Assembly: GCF_001625085.1 (NCBI RefSeq)
Contig: NZ_BDAW01000008.1
Coordinates: 56,786 to 120,785, forward strand
Direction: 5' to 3'
Length of the DNA stretch: 64,000 nt
Source: Nocardia acidivorans NBRC 108247
GTDB lineage: Bacteria; Actinomycetota; Actinomycetes; Mycobacteriales; Mycobacteriaceae
Below, in pieces: positions 19,106 through 27,782 of this stretch; positions within the stretch are counted from its first letter, which is position 1; every line of letters begins with the position of its first letter. A program made the translations under genes and the position numbers. Below the pieces are notes generated by a model. That model saw only the letters and a program-made list of their open reading frames with translations, made no database searches and had not been told where the DNA came from.

Positions 19106-19846
19106 ATGCACAACGAACTGGCCGGCAAGCGGATTCTGATCACCGGCGGCACCCGCGGTATCGGTAAGGCGGCGGTGCTGGCCTGCGCCCGTGCGGGGGC
19201 CACGGTGGTCACCTGTCATCGCACCCCGGGACCGGCCGCCGAGGCCCTGGCCAAGGAGTTGGCCGGGATCGGCGCGCCCGGCACCCTGGTCGTGGCCGAT
19301 ATCACCGACGCGGCCGCGGTCGAGCGGGTGATGGACACCTGCCTGACCACCCTCGGCGGGCTGGATGTGCTGGTCAACAATGTCGGCGTCGACGGGATGG
19401 CGCCGCTGTCCCAGCTGACCCCGGAGATGTGGCAGGACATGCTGGACCGCAATCTCACCTCGGTCTACCGGGTGACCCGGGCGGCGCTGCCGTTGCTGGG
19501 CAGCGGCGGCTCGATCATCACGGTGGGATCGGCGGCGGCGCTGCGCGGGCGACCCGCCGCGGCGCACTACGCGGCCTCCAAGGCCGCACTGCTCGGGTTC
19601 ACCCGCGGTCTGGCCCGCGAGCTGGGACCCCGTGGCATCCGGGTGAATTCGGTCGAACCCGGTCTGGTGGATTCCCCCGACGCCGAGCATTCCGCGCCGC
19701 CGTTCGTGGTGCAGAAGGTGGTGGAGGCGACCCCGCTGGGCCGGCTCTGCACCCCCGAGGACGTCGCGGGCGTCATCGAGTTCCTGGCGAGTCCGCGCTC
19801 AGACTTCGTGACCGGCGAAGCGATCAAAGTAGATGGAGGAATGTAA
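19106..19846 (+). CDS. SDR-family ketoreductase (polyketide reductase) 1
   Basis: A 246-residue short-chain dehydrogenase: NADP-binding TGGTRGIGKAAVL (14-26), NNVG at about 90, catalytic Ser in TVGSAAALRG and YAASK (Tyr-x3-Lys), and a C-terminal FVTGEAIKVDGGM end typical of FabG-like enzymes. In type II polyketide clusters such enzymes reduce one carbonyl of the poly-beta-keto chain or of a later ring. ATG at 19106 with GGAGGG upstream. First gene of a four-gene run, overlapping the next by one base (TAATG). Confidence 0.9.
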   Translation: MHNELAGKRILITGGTRGIGKAAVLACARAGATVVTCHRTPGPAAEALAKELAGIGAPGTLVVADITDAAAVERVMDTCLTTLGGLDVLVNNVGVDGMAPLSQLTPEMWQDMLDRNLTSVYRVTRAALPLLGSGGSIITVGSAAALRGRPAAAHYAASKAALLGFTRGLARELGPRGIRVNSVEPGLVDSPDAEHSAPPFVVQKVVEATPLGRLCTPEDVAGVIEFLASPRSDFVTGEAIKVDGGM

Positions 19847-20223
19847 TGCCTTACGCCGCAATCACCTACCGGGTCAAACCGGGCAACGAGGACGCGATCG
19901 CGGAGATCTTCGGGAACTTCCAGCGGGTCGGCACGCCGACCATGCGGGACGCCGACGGCTCCGAGGTCGGACGGCTGGTGGGCACCGCGGTGTTCATCAA
20001 GGACGAGTTCATGGTGCGGGTCATCCACTACGAGGGTGAGTACGCCGCCATCGCCGGTCATATGGCCGCGCATCCGGGTGTGCACATCCTGGAGAAGCAG
20101 CTCGCGCCGTATCTGGCCGAACAGCGTGACACCGGTACCGCGGAGGGCTTCGGCAACTACTTCCGCAATGCGGGAATGCGCTGCATCTCCCAGCTGTCGG
20201 TGGACACCCTGCCGCAGTCGTGA
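19846..20223 (+). CDS. SchA/CurD-like domain protein
   Basis: A 125-residue protein (PYAAITYRVKPGNEDAIAEI, RVIHYEGEYAAIAGHMAAHP, RNAGMRCISQLSV) of the SchA/CurD-like family found in spore-pigment (whiE-type) and other aromatic polyketide clusters. It has a dimeric alpha-beta barrel pattern like small monooxygenases and cyclases. The role is not firmly known; it may help cyclisation or oxygenation of the nascent polyketide. GGAGGA site upstream; start codon shares a base with the previous stop. Confidence 0.85.
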   Translation: MPYAAITYRVKPGNEDAIAEIFGNFQRVGTPTMRDADGSEVGRLVGTAVFIKDEFMVRVIHYEGEYAAIAGHMAAHPGVHILEKQLAPYLAEQRDTGTAEGFGNYFRNAGMRCISQLSVDTLPQS

Positions 20224-20227
20224 CTCG

Positions 20228-20683
20228 ATGCTGACGTTTCTGCCCGTGGCCGTACTGGTCGGCAGCGGTATCACTGCCGGTGTGCTGTTCGCGGTGGCGC
20301 TGAGCGTGCTGCCCGGACTGCGCGCGATGCCCGCCGACCGGTACGTCTACACACATCAATTGCTCGGCCGCCATTGGGATCCCACCATGCCGGTGATCGT
20401 GCTGAGCTCCACCCTGCTCGATATCCTGCTGGCCGTCTGCACCGACCACGACCGGGCCCGGCCGCTGTGGGCGAGCGCGGCGGTGCTGCTGCTGGTGGTC
20501 TCGGTGGTCTCGCACTTCTGCAATGTTCCGCTCAACCGCCAGGTGAAAACGCTTGATCCGGAACGGATTCCGCCCGACTGGCAGGATCCGCGACCGGTCT
20601 GGCGGCGCTGGCATCTGCTGCGCACCGCGGTCGCGGTGGCGGCGCTGGCGGTCAATGCCGCCGCGCTGGCGGTATCGGTCTAG
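20228..20683 (+). CDS. DUF1772 / anthrone oxygenase-like membrane protein 1
   Basis: A 151-residue protein with four hydrophobic segments (LPVAVLVGSGITAGVLFAVA; VIVLSSTLLDILLAVC; ASAAVLLLVVSVVSHFC; TAVAVAALAVNAAALAVSV) and the conserved NVPLNRQV loop followed by a Trp/Arg-rich segment (DWQDPRPVWRRWHLLRT). This family includes anthrone oxygenases, which make quinones from anthrones. A homologue with the same NVPLN motif is encoded at 49632-50087. Confidence 0.82.
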   Translation: MLTFLPVAVLVGSGITAGVLFAVALSVLPGLRAMPADRYVYTHQLLGRHWDPTMPVIVLSSTLLDILLAVCTDHDRARPLWASAAVLLLVVSVVSHFCNVPLNRQVKTLDPERIPPDWQDPRPVWRRWHLLRTAVAVAALAVNAAALAVSV

Positions 20684-20698
20684 CCGAGAGGACCGGCG

Positions 20699-20902
20699 AT
20701 GTCATCACCCGAGCGGGCGGGCCGGCGGGAACGCTTCTCGCGCTGGCTGATGCGGACGCTGACGGCCATGGCCCCGATGGTGCTGGCCTACTACGGCACC
20801 GTGCCCGCGGAGGTGCTCATCTTCAGTGCCGGCGCTCGCCGGGTGCGGCTGGACGATGAGCTCGAGGTCGACCTGGACGGTGTCTGGCCGCGCTCGCGTT
20901 GA
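20699..20902 (+). CDS. Small cluster protein, unknown (67 aa)
   Basis: A basic N-terminus (RAGRRERFSRWLMR), a short hydrophobic segment (TLTAMAPMVLAYYGTVPAEV), then FSAGARRVRLDDELEVDLDG. ATG at 20699 follows a GAGAGGA site, supporting translation. It closes the ketoreductase-SchA-DUF1772 operon. No family recognised; the hydrophobic stretch is short for a full membrane anchor. Confidence 0.6.
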   Translation: MSSPERAGRRERFSRWLMRTLTAMAPMVLAYYGTVPAEVLIFSAGARRVRLDDELEVDLDGVWPRSR

Positions 20903-20933
20903 GCTGAAAACCCTTGCCACGGTGGATATTCCG

Positions 20934-20965
20934 TCGAGTCGAATTCGAGTCCGGCGGACCAGCAT
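20934..20965 (+). promoter_or_regulatory. SARP-type direct repeat and -10 box before the KS-alpha operon
   Basis: TCGAGTC (20934-20940), four bases, then TCGAGTC again (20945-20951): two identical heptamers at 11-bp spacing. A -10-like CAGCAT follows exactly 8 bp later (20960-20965). This heptamer-N4-heptamer-8 bp-(-10) arrangement is the classical SARP promoter. It lies 35 bp before the cyclase start at 21000. The SARP at 17.1 kb is the likely ligand. Confidence 0.68.
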
Positions 20966-20999
20966 GGTGTGAAGTCATTCGATCGAAGGAGGACGTACA

Positions 21000-21335
21000 G
21001 TGCATCGCACACTGATCGTCGCAAAGTTGAATCCCGGCGCGACACCCGGAATCGCCGATGTCTTCGGCACCTCGGACAGCACCGAACTGCCGCATATGAT
21101 CGGCGTCTCCCGGCGCACGCTGTTCAGCTTCCATGATCTGTACTTCCACCTGGTGGAGGCAGAGGACGACATCACCCCGAGTCTGTACCGCGCCCGCAAG
21201 CATCCGCTGTACGACGACATCAACACTCGTCTGCGCGAATTCGTCCAGCCCTACGACCCGAATTGGGCCGAGCCCAAGGACGCCATGGCGAACCCGTTCT
21301 ACGTCTGGACCCCCACCGAGGGGCGAGTGCTGTGA
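21000..21335 (+). CDS. TcmI-family polyketide cyclase
   Basis: A 111-residue alpha-beta barrel protein of the polyketide cyclase family ([51 protein letters not shown]). TcmI-type enzymes close late rings of pentacyclic and pentangular polyketides. GTG start at 21000 with a very strong GAAGGAGGA site. It opens the long plus-strand operon carrying cupin, KS-alpha, BCCP and the starter-unit genes, and overlaps the cupin gene by GTGA. Confidence 0.92.
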   Translation: MHRTLIVAKLNPGATPGIADVFGTSDSTELPHMIGVSRRTLFSFHDLYFHLVEAEDDITPSLYRARKHPLYDDINTRLREFVQPYDPNWAEPKDAMANPFYVWTPTEGRVL

Positions 21336-21760
21336 GCACCGCGAACTGGAAGACGGTGACCGCCGAGCAGGTCGAGCCCAATCGCCGGCGCGGCGGGGAT
21401 ATCCGAGTCGTGTTGAGCCCCAAGACCGTCGGGTCCACCTGCGGCTTCGGCGGCGAGCTGACCCTGGCTCCGGACGAGGTCGTCACCGAGCACTACCACC
21501 CGTACTCCGAGGAGTTCCTGCACGTGGTCTCCGGCTCGCTGCGATTGCGGCTGGACGGTGCGACCTTCGTGGATCTGCGCGCGGGAGACTGGTTCCTGGT
21601 GCCGATCGGCGTGCGGCACCGCCTGGTGAACGTGGGCACCGCGGACGCGCGGGTGGTGTTCCACCTGTCCCCGCTCGCACCGCGCCCCGAGCTCGGGCAT
21701 GTCGACACCGAGGACGTCGACACCAGCCAACCGCAACTCTCGGTCGGGGGTGGGCAGTGA
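21332..21760 (+). CDS. Cupin-type polyketide cyclase/tailoring protein
   Basis: A 142-residue single cupin (TcmJ/RemF/WhiE-ORFII type). Motif 1 has the metal histidines and glutamate ([20 protein letters not shown]) and motif 2 ends [16 protein letters not shown]. RemF in resistomycin biosynthesis is a zinc-dependent cupin cyclase; similar proteins sit beside TcmI-type cyclases and KS-alpha in pentangular clusters. Starts with GTG 21332 and overlaps both neighbours by four bases, so it is made together with the cyclase and KS-alpha. Confidence 0.88.
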   Translation: MSTANWKTVTAEQVEPNRRRGGDIRVVLSPKTVGSTCGFGGELTLAPDEVVTEHYHPYSEEFLHVVSGSLRLRLDGATFVDLRAGDWFLVPIGVRHRLVNVGTADARVVFHLSPLAPRPELGHVDTEDVDTSQPQLSVGGGQ

Positions 21761-23007
21761 CCGGGCAGGTGGTGGTCACCGGTATCGGCGTCGTCGCGCC
21801 CGGCGGGGTCGGGCGCGAGGCGTACTGGGATCTGCTCTCCTCCGGAACCACCGCGACCCGGGCCATCACCCTGTTCGACGCCTCGGCGTTCCGCTCCCGG
21901 ATCGCCGCCGAGGTGGATTTCGATCCGATCGCCATGGGCCTGTCCCACCGCGAGATTCGGCGAATGGACCGGGCCGCGCAATTCGCGGTGCTGTGCGCGC
22001 GGGAGGCGCTGGCGGACAGCGGTCTGGATCTGCCGAATCTGGACCGGTCTCGCCTCGGGGTGAGCCTGGGCAGCGCGGTGGGCTGCACCACCGGGCTGGA
22101 GGAGGAGTATCAGGTGGTCTCCGACGGCGGCAAGAAGTGGCTGGTGGATCCGGCCTACGCGGTGCCGCAGCTGTACGACTATCTCGTACCCTCTTCCCTC
22201 GCCGTGGAAGTCGCGACCGACGCGGGCGCGGAGGGGCCGGTGGCGCTCATCTCCACCGGCTGCACCTCGGGACTGGACGCCATCGCGCACGGCGCGGAGC
22301 TGATCGCCGACGGCCTGGCCGATGTGGTGCTGGCCGGGGCCACCGACGCGCCGATCTCACCCATCACCTCGGCCTCCTTCGACGCCATCAAGGCCACCTC
22401 GACGCGCAATGACGATCCCGAGCACGCCTCCAAGCCGTTCGACGGCACCCGGGACGGTTTCGTACTGGGCGAGGGCGCGGCGGTGCTGGTGCTCGAATCC
22501 GAGGAGCACGCCAAGCGCCGCGGCGCACCGCGCTACGGCGCCATCGCCGGATTCTGCAGTCGCAGCAACGCCTTTCATATGACGGGGCTGCGCCCGGACG
22601 GCCGGGAGATGGCCGAGGCCATCACCCGGGCGCTGGATCTGGCCCACCTCGATCGCACCGCGGTCGATTACATCAACGCGCACGGCTCCGGGACCAAGCA
22701 GAACGATCGGCACGAGACCGCCGCGTTCAAGCGCAGCCTGGGCGAACACGCCTACAAAGTGCCGGTGAGTTCGATCAAATCCATGATCGGGCATTCGCTG
22801 GGCGCGATCGGCTCGCTCGAAGTCGCCGCCTGCGCACTGGCATTGACCAAACAGGTGGTGCCGCCGACCGCGAATCTGTGGCACGCCGACCCCGAATGCG
22901 ATCTCGACTACGTGCCCCGGGAGGCACGCGAGCACCCGATGGACGTGGTGCTCAGTGTCGGCAGCGGATTCGGCGGCTTCCAGAGCGCCATCGTGCTGGT
23001 CCGCTGA
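21757..23007 (+). CDS. Type II polyketide synthase ketosynthase alpha (KS-alpha)
   Basis: A 416-residue ketosynthase that condenses malonyl units together with the CLF. Catalytic Cys169 in [11 protein letters not shown], His309 in [12 protein letters not shown] and His346 in [10 protein letters not shown] are all present, at the same numbering as the actinorhodin KS. GTG start overlaps the cupin stop. Unusually, the gene that follows is a biotin carrier protein, not the CLF; the CLF partner lies at 47927-49159 and the ACP at 34507-34752. KS-alpha and CLF normally form one coupled pair in type II clusters. Confidence 0.96.
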   Translation: MTGQVVVTGIGVVAPGGVGREAYWDLLSSGTTATRAITLFDASAFRSRIAAEVDFDPIAMGLSHREIRRMDRAAQFAVLCAREALADSGLDLPNLDRSRLGVSLGSAVGCTTGLEEEYQVVSDGGKKWLVDPAYAVPQLYDYLVPSSLAVEVATDAGAEGPVALISTGCTSGLDAIAHGAELIADGLADVVLAGATDAPISPITSASFDAIKATSTRNDDPEHASKPFDGTRDGFVLGEGAAVLVLESEEHAKRRGAPRYGAIAGFCSRSNAFHMTGLRPDGREMAEAITRALDLAHLDRTAVDYINAHGSGTKQNDRHETAAFKRSLGEHAYKVPVSSIKSMIGHSLGAIGSLEVAACALALTKQVVPPTANLWHADPECDLDYVPREAREHPMDVVLSVGSGFGGFQSAIVLVR

Positions 23008-23027
23008 GAGTACGAGAGGTATCGACA

Positions 23028-23552
23028 ATGACCATTGCGTCGACCCATACCCACGCGGTGGATCCGCTACCGGGGCAGGACAATCCGATCGGCGGGGCGC
23101 TCGCCGACATCGACGCGCGCGCCGCCCTGGAGGCACTGGTCGGGACGGTCGTCACCGCGGTGCACAGCGCGGCCCACCCGCCCAGCCGGGTCAGCGTGCG
23201 CTACGGTGACGCCGCCATCGACGTCGAATGGCCCGCGCAGGCAACGGTTTCGCGGACCGAGAGCGCCGAGCCCGCCGTCGCCCCGCCGCCCGCGCCCTCG
23301 GGCGGGACGGTGGTGCCCGCACCCATGGTGGGCACCTTCTACCGCCGCCCGGACCCCGATACCCCGCCTTTCGCGGAGGTCGGTGACCGGATCACCGCCG
23401 GTCAGCAGATCGCGATCCTGGAGGCGATGAAGCTGATGAACCCGGTCGAGGCCACCTTCGACGGGACGATCCTGGAATTCCTGGTCCAGGATGGCGAATC
23501 GGTGGAGTACGACCAGCCGCTGTTCCTCGTCGCACCGGCCGACGCATCATGA
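23028..23552 (+). CDS. Biotin carboxyl carrier protein (AccB type)
   Basis: A 174-residue protein with an Ala/Pro-rich linker (about 75-95) and a C-terminal biotinyl domain: VPAPMVGTFYRRPDPDTPPF then ILEAMKLMNPVEA, with biotinyl Lys135 in EAMKLM. It would carry carboxyl groups between the biotin carboxylase (53200-54576) and the fused carboxyltransferase (51554-53203) to make malonyl-CoA for the PKS. Dedicated ACC subunits occur in several aromatic polyketide clusters. GAGAGG site upstream of ATG 23028; overlaps the next gene by ATGA. Confidence 0.92.
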   Translation: MTIASTHTHAVDPLPGQDNPIGGALADIDARAALEALVGTVVTAVHSAAHPPSRVSVRYGDAAIDVEWPAQATVSRTESAEPAVAPPPAPSGGTVVPAPMVGTFYRRPDPDTPPFAEVGDRITAGQQIAILEAMKLMNPVEATFDGTILEFLVQDGESVEYDQPLFLVAPADAS

Positions 23553-24451
23553 CAATCGAGGGGATCGATCCGATGGCCACCGGTAAACGCGTAGCCTTTC
23601 TCGGGCTCGGCAGTATGGGCGCGGGAATGGCGCACCGGCTGCTCGACGCCGATTATCAACTGACAGTGTTCAATCGGACCCCGGGCAAGGCGACCGCACT
23701 GGTCGAGCGCGGGGCGCGCCGGGCGGCCACGGCGGCGGCCGCGGTGGCCGACCACGATCTGGTGATCCTGAGCCTGGCCGATGACGCGGCCGTGGAGAGC
23801 GTGCTCTTCGGTGCGGTGCTCGACGCCCTGCCGAGCGGCGCGACCGTGGTCGACACCTCCACCGTCGCACCGGAATACGCACGCCGCGCCGCGGAACGCC
23901 TGCGCGAGCACGGGATTCGGCGCATCGAGGCGTGCGTGGTCGGCAATCCGATCCAGGCGCGCAATGGTGAGCTGCGGGTGTACACCGCCGGTCCGGAACA
24001 GGACGCGGCGACCGTGGCCGACCTGCTCGGGGTGCTCGGGGCCGAGGTCGCCCACGTCGGTGCGGCCGGTAATGCCGCGGTGCTCAAACTCGTGCTGAAC
24101 CTGCTGCTGGGCGCGCAGGTGGCGGCGCTGGCCGAGGCGGTGCGTTTCGGCACCGCGGCCGGACTGGACCGCGACACCCTGCTGAGCACGGTCGCGGGCA
24201 CCGGATTCAGTTCGCCGGTCCTGCGTTTCCGCGCCGAGCTGATGCGCAGGCGCGCCTACGAACCCGCCTTCTTCCGCTCGGCGCTCATGGCGAAGGATCT
24301 GCGCCTGGCACTGGCCCAGGGTGCGGCCGAACTGCCGGTGATCGAGGCGGTGCGGACCGCCTTCGCCGGTGTGGTGGCGGCGGGTGACGGTGACAAGGAC
24401 GCGGCCGTCATCGTCGAACACGTCGGTCTCCCAGTCGAAGTCATGCATTAG
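23549..24451 (+). CDS. Beta-hydroxyacid dehydrogenase-family oxidoreductase
   Basis: A 300-residue NAD(P)-dependent enzyme of the 3-hydroxyisobutyrate dehydrogenase/6-phosphogluconate family: GLGSMG (19-24), VVDTSTVAPEYAR, and the catalytic Lys-x3-Asn in GNAAVLKLVLNLLLG. The substrate loop normally DAPVSGG reads EACVVGNP, so substrate choice is probably altered. Relatives also include imine reductases. It sits two bases before E1-alpha, so it may process a branched-chain intermediate for the starter or reduce a later ketone or imine; both are guesses. Confidence 0.82.
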   Translation: MTIEGIDPMATGKRVAFLGLGSMGAGMAHRLLDADYQLTVFNRTPGKATALVERGARRAATAAAAVADHDLVILSLADDAAVESVLFGAVLDALPSGATVVDTSTVAPEYARRAAERLREHGIRRIEACVVGNPIQARNGELRVYTAGPEQDAATVADLLGVLGAEVAHVGAAGNAAVLKLVLNLLLGAQVAALAEAVRFGTAAGLDRDTLLSTVAGTGFSSPVLRFRAELMRRRAYEPAFFRSALMAKDLRLALAQGAAELPVIEAVRTAFAGVVAAGDGDKDAAVIVEHVGLPVEVMH

Positions 24452-24453
24452 CG

Positions 24454-25581
24454 ATGACCACGACCGGTATCGGCACCGGGACGGCGGCGGGGGACTCCTC
24501 GCCCCGCCGCTATCCCGTCCAATTGCTGCAACCCGACGGACGGCGGGTGCTCGATCGCGAATTCCGCGCGCTCATAGCCGATGTCGATGCCGAGGAGCTC
24601 ATCGAGCTGTACGCGGACATGGTCGCGGTGCGCCGGTTGGACACCGAGGCCACCGCACTGCAACGGCAGGGCGAGCTGGGCCTGTGGACCCCGAGCCTGG
24701 GGCAGGAGGCCGCGCAGGTCGGCTCCGCGCACGCACTCGGGGACGCGGACTATGTCTTCGACGCCTACCGCGAGCACGGCGTGGCCTACTGCCGCGGCGT
24801 CGATCCGGGGGAGATGACCGCGCTGTGGCGGGGAGCGGCCCACGCGGGCTGGGATCCGGCCGCGGTGAATATGACCAATCCGGCGCTGGTGGTCGGCTCA
24901 CAAGCCCTGCACGCCACCGGATACGCCTACGCCGCGCAATTGGACGGCGCGGAGATCGCGACCGTGGTCTACTTCGGCGACGGCGCCACCAGTCAGGGTG
25001 ATGTGGCCGAGGCCATGGTGTTCGCCGCCAGCTGGTCCGCGCCGGTGGTCTTCGTCTGCGTCAACAATCACTGGGCGATCAGCGCTCCCGTGGGGGTGCA
25101 GGCCGCCGCGCCGATCGCCGATCGTGCTCTGGGATATGGGATTCCGGCGGTCCGGGTGGACGGGAACGACGTGCTGGCGGTACTCGCGGTCACCCGGGCC
25201 GCCGCGCGCCGGGCCCGCGAGGGCGGTGGACCCTCGTTCATCGAGGCCATCACCTATCGGATGGGACCGCACGCCACCTCCGATGATCCGACCCGCTATC
25301 GGGACAGCGCCGAGGTCGATCTCTGGGCCGCGCGCGACCCCCTCGCACGAGTGCTGCGGCTGCTCGAACGCGAAGGGCTGCGCACCACCGCCGTCGACGA
25401 CATGGTCCGCGCGCGCGGGGATGCCGCCGCCGCCCGCATTCGCGCGGTCACGCTCGCCATGCCCGATCCCGAGCCCATGACCCTCTTCGAACACGTCTAC
25501 GCCACCCCGCACGCGCCGCTGGCGCGCCAGCGCGGTGAGTACGCGCGCTATCTGGCCGAATCGCAGGAGGTCCAGTCGTGA
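24454..25581 (+). CDS. 2-oxoacid dehydrogenase E1 component, alpha subunit
   Basis: A 375-residue thiamine-diphosphate enzyme subunit. The ThDP/Mg motif is complete: FGDGATSQGDVAEAMVFAAS ... VNNHWAI. Other family blocks are PSLGQEAAQVGSAHAL, YREHGVAYCRGV and TYRMGPHATSDDPTRYR. With E1-beta and E2 downstream it should decarboxylate a 2-oxoacid (branched-chain type such as 2-oxoisovalerate or 2-oxo-3-methylvalerate, or pyruvate-like) to an acyl-CoA starter. The N-terminus is extended like branched-chain enzymes. Coupled to E1-beta by a GTGA overlap. Confidence 0.92.
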   Translation: MTTTGIGTGTAAGDSSPRRYPVQLLQPDGRRVLDREFRALIADVDAEELIELYADMVAVRRLDTEATALQRQGELGLWTPSLGQEAAQVGSAHALGDADYVFDAYREHGVAYCRGVDPGEMTALWRGAAHAGWDPAAVNMTNPALVVGSQALHATGYAYAAQLDGAEIATVVYFGDGATSQGDVAEAMVFAASWSAPVVFVCVNNHWAISAPVGVQAAAPIADRALGYGIPAVRVDGNDVLAVLAVTRAAARRAREGGGPSFIEAITYRMGPHATSDDPTRYRDSAEVDLWAARDPLARVLRLLEREGLRTTAVDDMVRARGDAAAARIRAVTLAMPDPEPMTLFEHVYATPHAPLARQRGEYARYLAESQEVQS

Positions 25582-26546
25582 TCACCATGGTCGCCGCGCT
25601 CAATGCCGGTCTCCGGCGGGCGATGGAGAACGATCCCAAGGTCCTGGTCATGGGTGAGGACGTCGGCCGGCTCGGCGGCGTCTTCCGGGTGACCGACGCC
25701 TTACAGAAGGATTTCGGCGCGCACCGGGTGATCGACACCCCGCTGGCCGAATCCGGCATTGTCGGAACGGCTTTCGGGATGGCGCTGCGCGGGTACCGGC
25801 CGATCTGTGAGATCCAGTTCGACGGTTTCGTCTTCCCGGCCTTCGATCAGATCGTCTCGCAGCTGGCCAAGATCCACTATCGCACCGCGGGCGCGGTCCG
25901 CGCGCCGGTGACCATCCGCATCCCGTTCGGCGGCGGAATGGGTGCGGTGGAACATCATTCGGAATCGCCCGAGGCGTACTTCGCACACACCCCGGGCCTG
26001 CGCGTGATCGCGCCCAGCACCCCCGCCGACGCCTTCGTCATGATCCAGCAGGCGGTCACCCTGGACGATCCGGTGATCTTCCTCGAGCCCAAACGCCGCT
26101 ACTGGGAGAAGGGCCCGGTCGACCTGTTCGCCGCGCCCGCGCTGCCGCCGGACCGCGCCCGCATCACCCGGGCCGGAGCCGATGCCACCGTCGTGGCCTA
26201 CGGGGCCATGGTCGCGGTCGCGCTCGAAGCCGCCGAAATCGCCGACGCCGAGGGCAATTCGCTCGAGGTGATCGATCTACGCTGCCTCGCGCCGATCGAT
26301 TTCGACACCGTGGAGCAGTCGGTGCGCCGCACCGGGCGACTGGTGGTGGTGCACGAGGCCCCGGTCTCGTTCGGTCTGGGCGCGGAGATCGCCGCCCGGA
26401 TCGGTGAACGCTGCTTCGGGGTGCTGCGCGCGCCGGTGCTGCGGGTGGGGGGATTCGACACCCCCTATCCACCCTCTCGTCTGGAATCGCACTATCTGCC
26501 CGATGCGGATCGCATCCTCGACGCGGTCGACCGGGTCCTGATCTGA
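25578..26546 (+). CDS. 2-oxoacid dehydrogenase E1 component, beta subunit
   Basis: A 322-residue transketolase-like subunit (NAGLRRAMENDPKVLVMGED, DTPLAESGIVGTAFGMALRG, CEIQFDGFVFPAFDQIVSQL, GGGMGAVEHHSESPEAYFAH, FLEPKRRYWEKGPV). The match is closest to branched-chain 2-oxoacid dehydrogenase beta subunits. Starts GTG 25578, overlapping the E1-alpha stop. Confidence 0.92.
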   Translation: MITMVAALNAGLRRAMENDPKVLVMGEDVGRLGGVFRVTDALQKDFGAHRVIDTPLAESGIVGTAFGMALRGYRPICEIQFDGFVFPAFDQIVSQLAKIHYRTAGAVRAPVTIRIPFGGGMGAVEHHSESPEAYFAHTPGLRVIAPSTPADAFVMIQQAVTLDDPVIFLEPKRRYWEKGPVDLFAAPALPPDRARITRAGADATVVAYGAMVAVALEAAEIADAEGNSLEVIDLRCLAPIDFDTVEQSVRRTGRLVVVHEAPVSFGLGAEIAARIGERCFGVLRAPVLRVGGFDTPYPPSRLESHYLPDADRILDAVDRVLI

Positions 26547-26597
26547 GCCCGCGCCGCCCCGAAATATCCGCCGAATCGAATTACGGAGCGCCGCAGC

Positions 26598-27680
26598 ATG
26601 TCCCGCACACTCGAATTCCGGCTGCCCGATCTGGGCGAAGGGCTCACCGAGGCCGAGATCGCCGCCTGGACCGTCGCGGTCGGCGATCACGTCGACCTCA
26701 ATCAGCCCATTGTGGAGGTGGAGACCGAGAAGGCGGTGGTCGCCATCCCGTCCCCGTTCAGCGGGGTGGTCCTGGAAATCCTGGTCGCGCCGGGCGAGAG
26801 GGTCCCGGTGGGCGAACCCATCATTCGGATCGAGGATGCCGCCGCCGAACCGGAGTCCGCGCCGACCGTCCTGGTCGGCTACGGGCCCAAACCCGCCGGT
26901 CCCCGGCGTCGCCGCCCCCGCCCCCGGCCGGTGGACAACGCTGAAACACCGGTCGTCCCAATGGATTCGCCGAGCCCGGCGGGGGAGATCCGCACCCCGA
27001 TCACCGGTGTGCGCCGCAGCACCGCCGCGGCCATGGTCGCCAGTCATCGCACCGTGCCCCAGGTGACCGAATTCGTCACCGTCGATGCCACCGTCACCGT
27101 CGAGCTGCTCGAAACCATGCGCGCCAGTCCGACTTTCGCCGACCTGCGGCCCACGGCCCTGACCCTGACCGCCAAGGCGGTGGCCACCCTGCTGCCCGAT
27201 CACCCCGCGCTCAACAGCTCCTGGGACGAGCAGGCGGGGGAGATCATCACCCGGGAGCGGGTGAACCTGGGTATCGCGGTGGCCGCGCCGCGCGGGCTGC
27301 TGGTGCCGGTGCTGGCCGATGCCCACTCGCGCGGCATCACCGAAATCTGCGGCGCCATAGCGACTCTCGCGGCCACCGCGCGGCGCGGTGAACTCACCCC
27401 GGCAGATATGCGCGGAGCCACCTTCACCCTGAGCAATATCGGCGTCTGGGGTATCGACAGCGGCACCCCGATCGTCACCGCCGGACAGGCCGCCATCCTC
27501 TGCCTCGGTGCGATTCGACAGCGGCCCTGGGTGTTTCGCGGCGAGCTCGCGGTGCGCTGGATCACCACGCTGGCGCTGTCCTTCGACCACCGCCTGGTCG
27601 ACGGGGAACAGGGCTCGCGCTTCCTGGCCGCGCTCGCCGGTGTGCTGGAGGATCCGCACGCCCTGCTCGGGCGGTTATGA
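26598..27680 (+). CDS. 2-oxoacid dehydrogenase E2 acyltransferase, short form
   Basis: A 360-residue E2. One lipoyl domain (1-80; lipoyl Lys45 in VEVETEKAVVAI), a Pro/Arg-rich linker (about 95-125), and a catalytic domain ending SFDHRLVDGEQG with His331 and Asp335. The peripheral subunit-binding domain that normally docks E3 or E1 is not recognisable between linker and catalytic core, and the protein is about 60 residues shorter than usual. No E3 gene is in the window, so a housekeeping E3 must serve, or the acyl group is passed on without a canonical complex. Product: acyl-CoA for the KASIII. Confidence 0.9.
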   Translation: MSRTLEFRLPDLGEGLTEAEIAAWTVAVGDHVDLNQPIVEVETEKAVVAIPSPFSGVVLEILVAPGERVPVGEPIIRIEDAAAEPESAPTVLVGYGPKPAGPRRRRPRPRPVDNAETPVVPMDSPSPAGEIRTPITGVRRSTAAAMVASHRTVPQVTEFVTVDATVTVELLETMRASPTFADLRPTALTLTAKAVATLLPDHPALNSSWDEQAGEIITRERVNLGIAVAAPRGLLVPVLADAHSRGITEICGAIATLAATARRGELTPADMRGATFTLSNIGVWGIDSGTPIVTAGQAAILCLGAIRQRPWVFRGELAVRWITTLALSFDHRLVDGEQGSRFLAALAGVLEDPHALLGRL

Positions 27681-27782
27681 CCCGAACCCGGTCCACCGCG
27701 GCCTGATTCGGATCCGAGGCTGCGTCGAGTGCGGGTCCGCAGGCTGGGCGCGGACCTTCGAGCGTCGAACAGTGAGGTGGAT

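Noticed and set aside
27725..27770. TCGAG-type heptamers before the membrane acyltransferase gene (27725, 27758)
   Set aside because: Spacing is 33 bp and the intermediate positions do not match, with no -10 at the right distance; too weak to call a SARP site.
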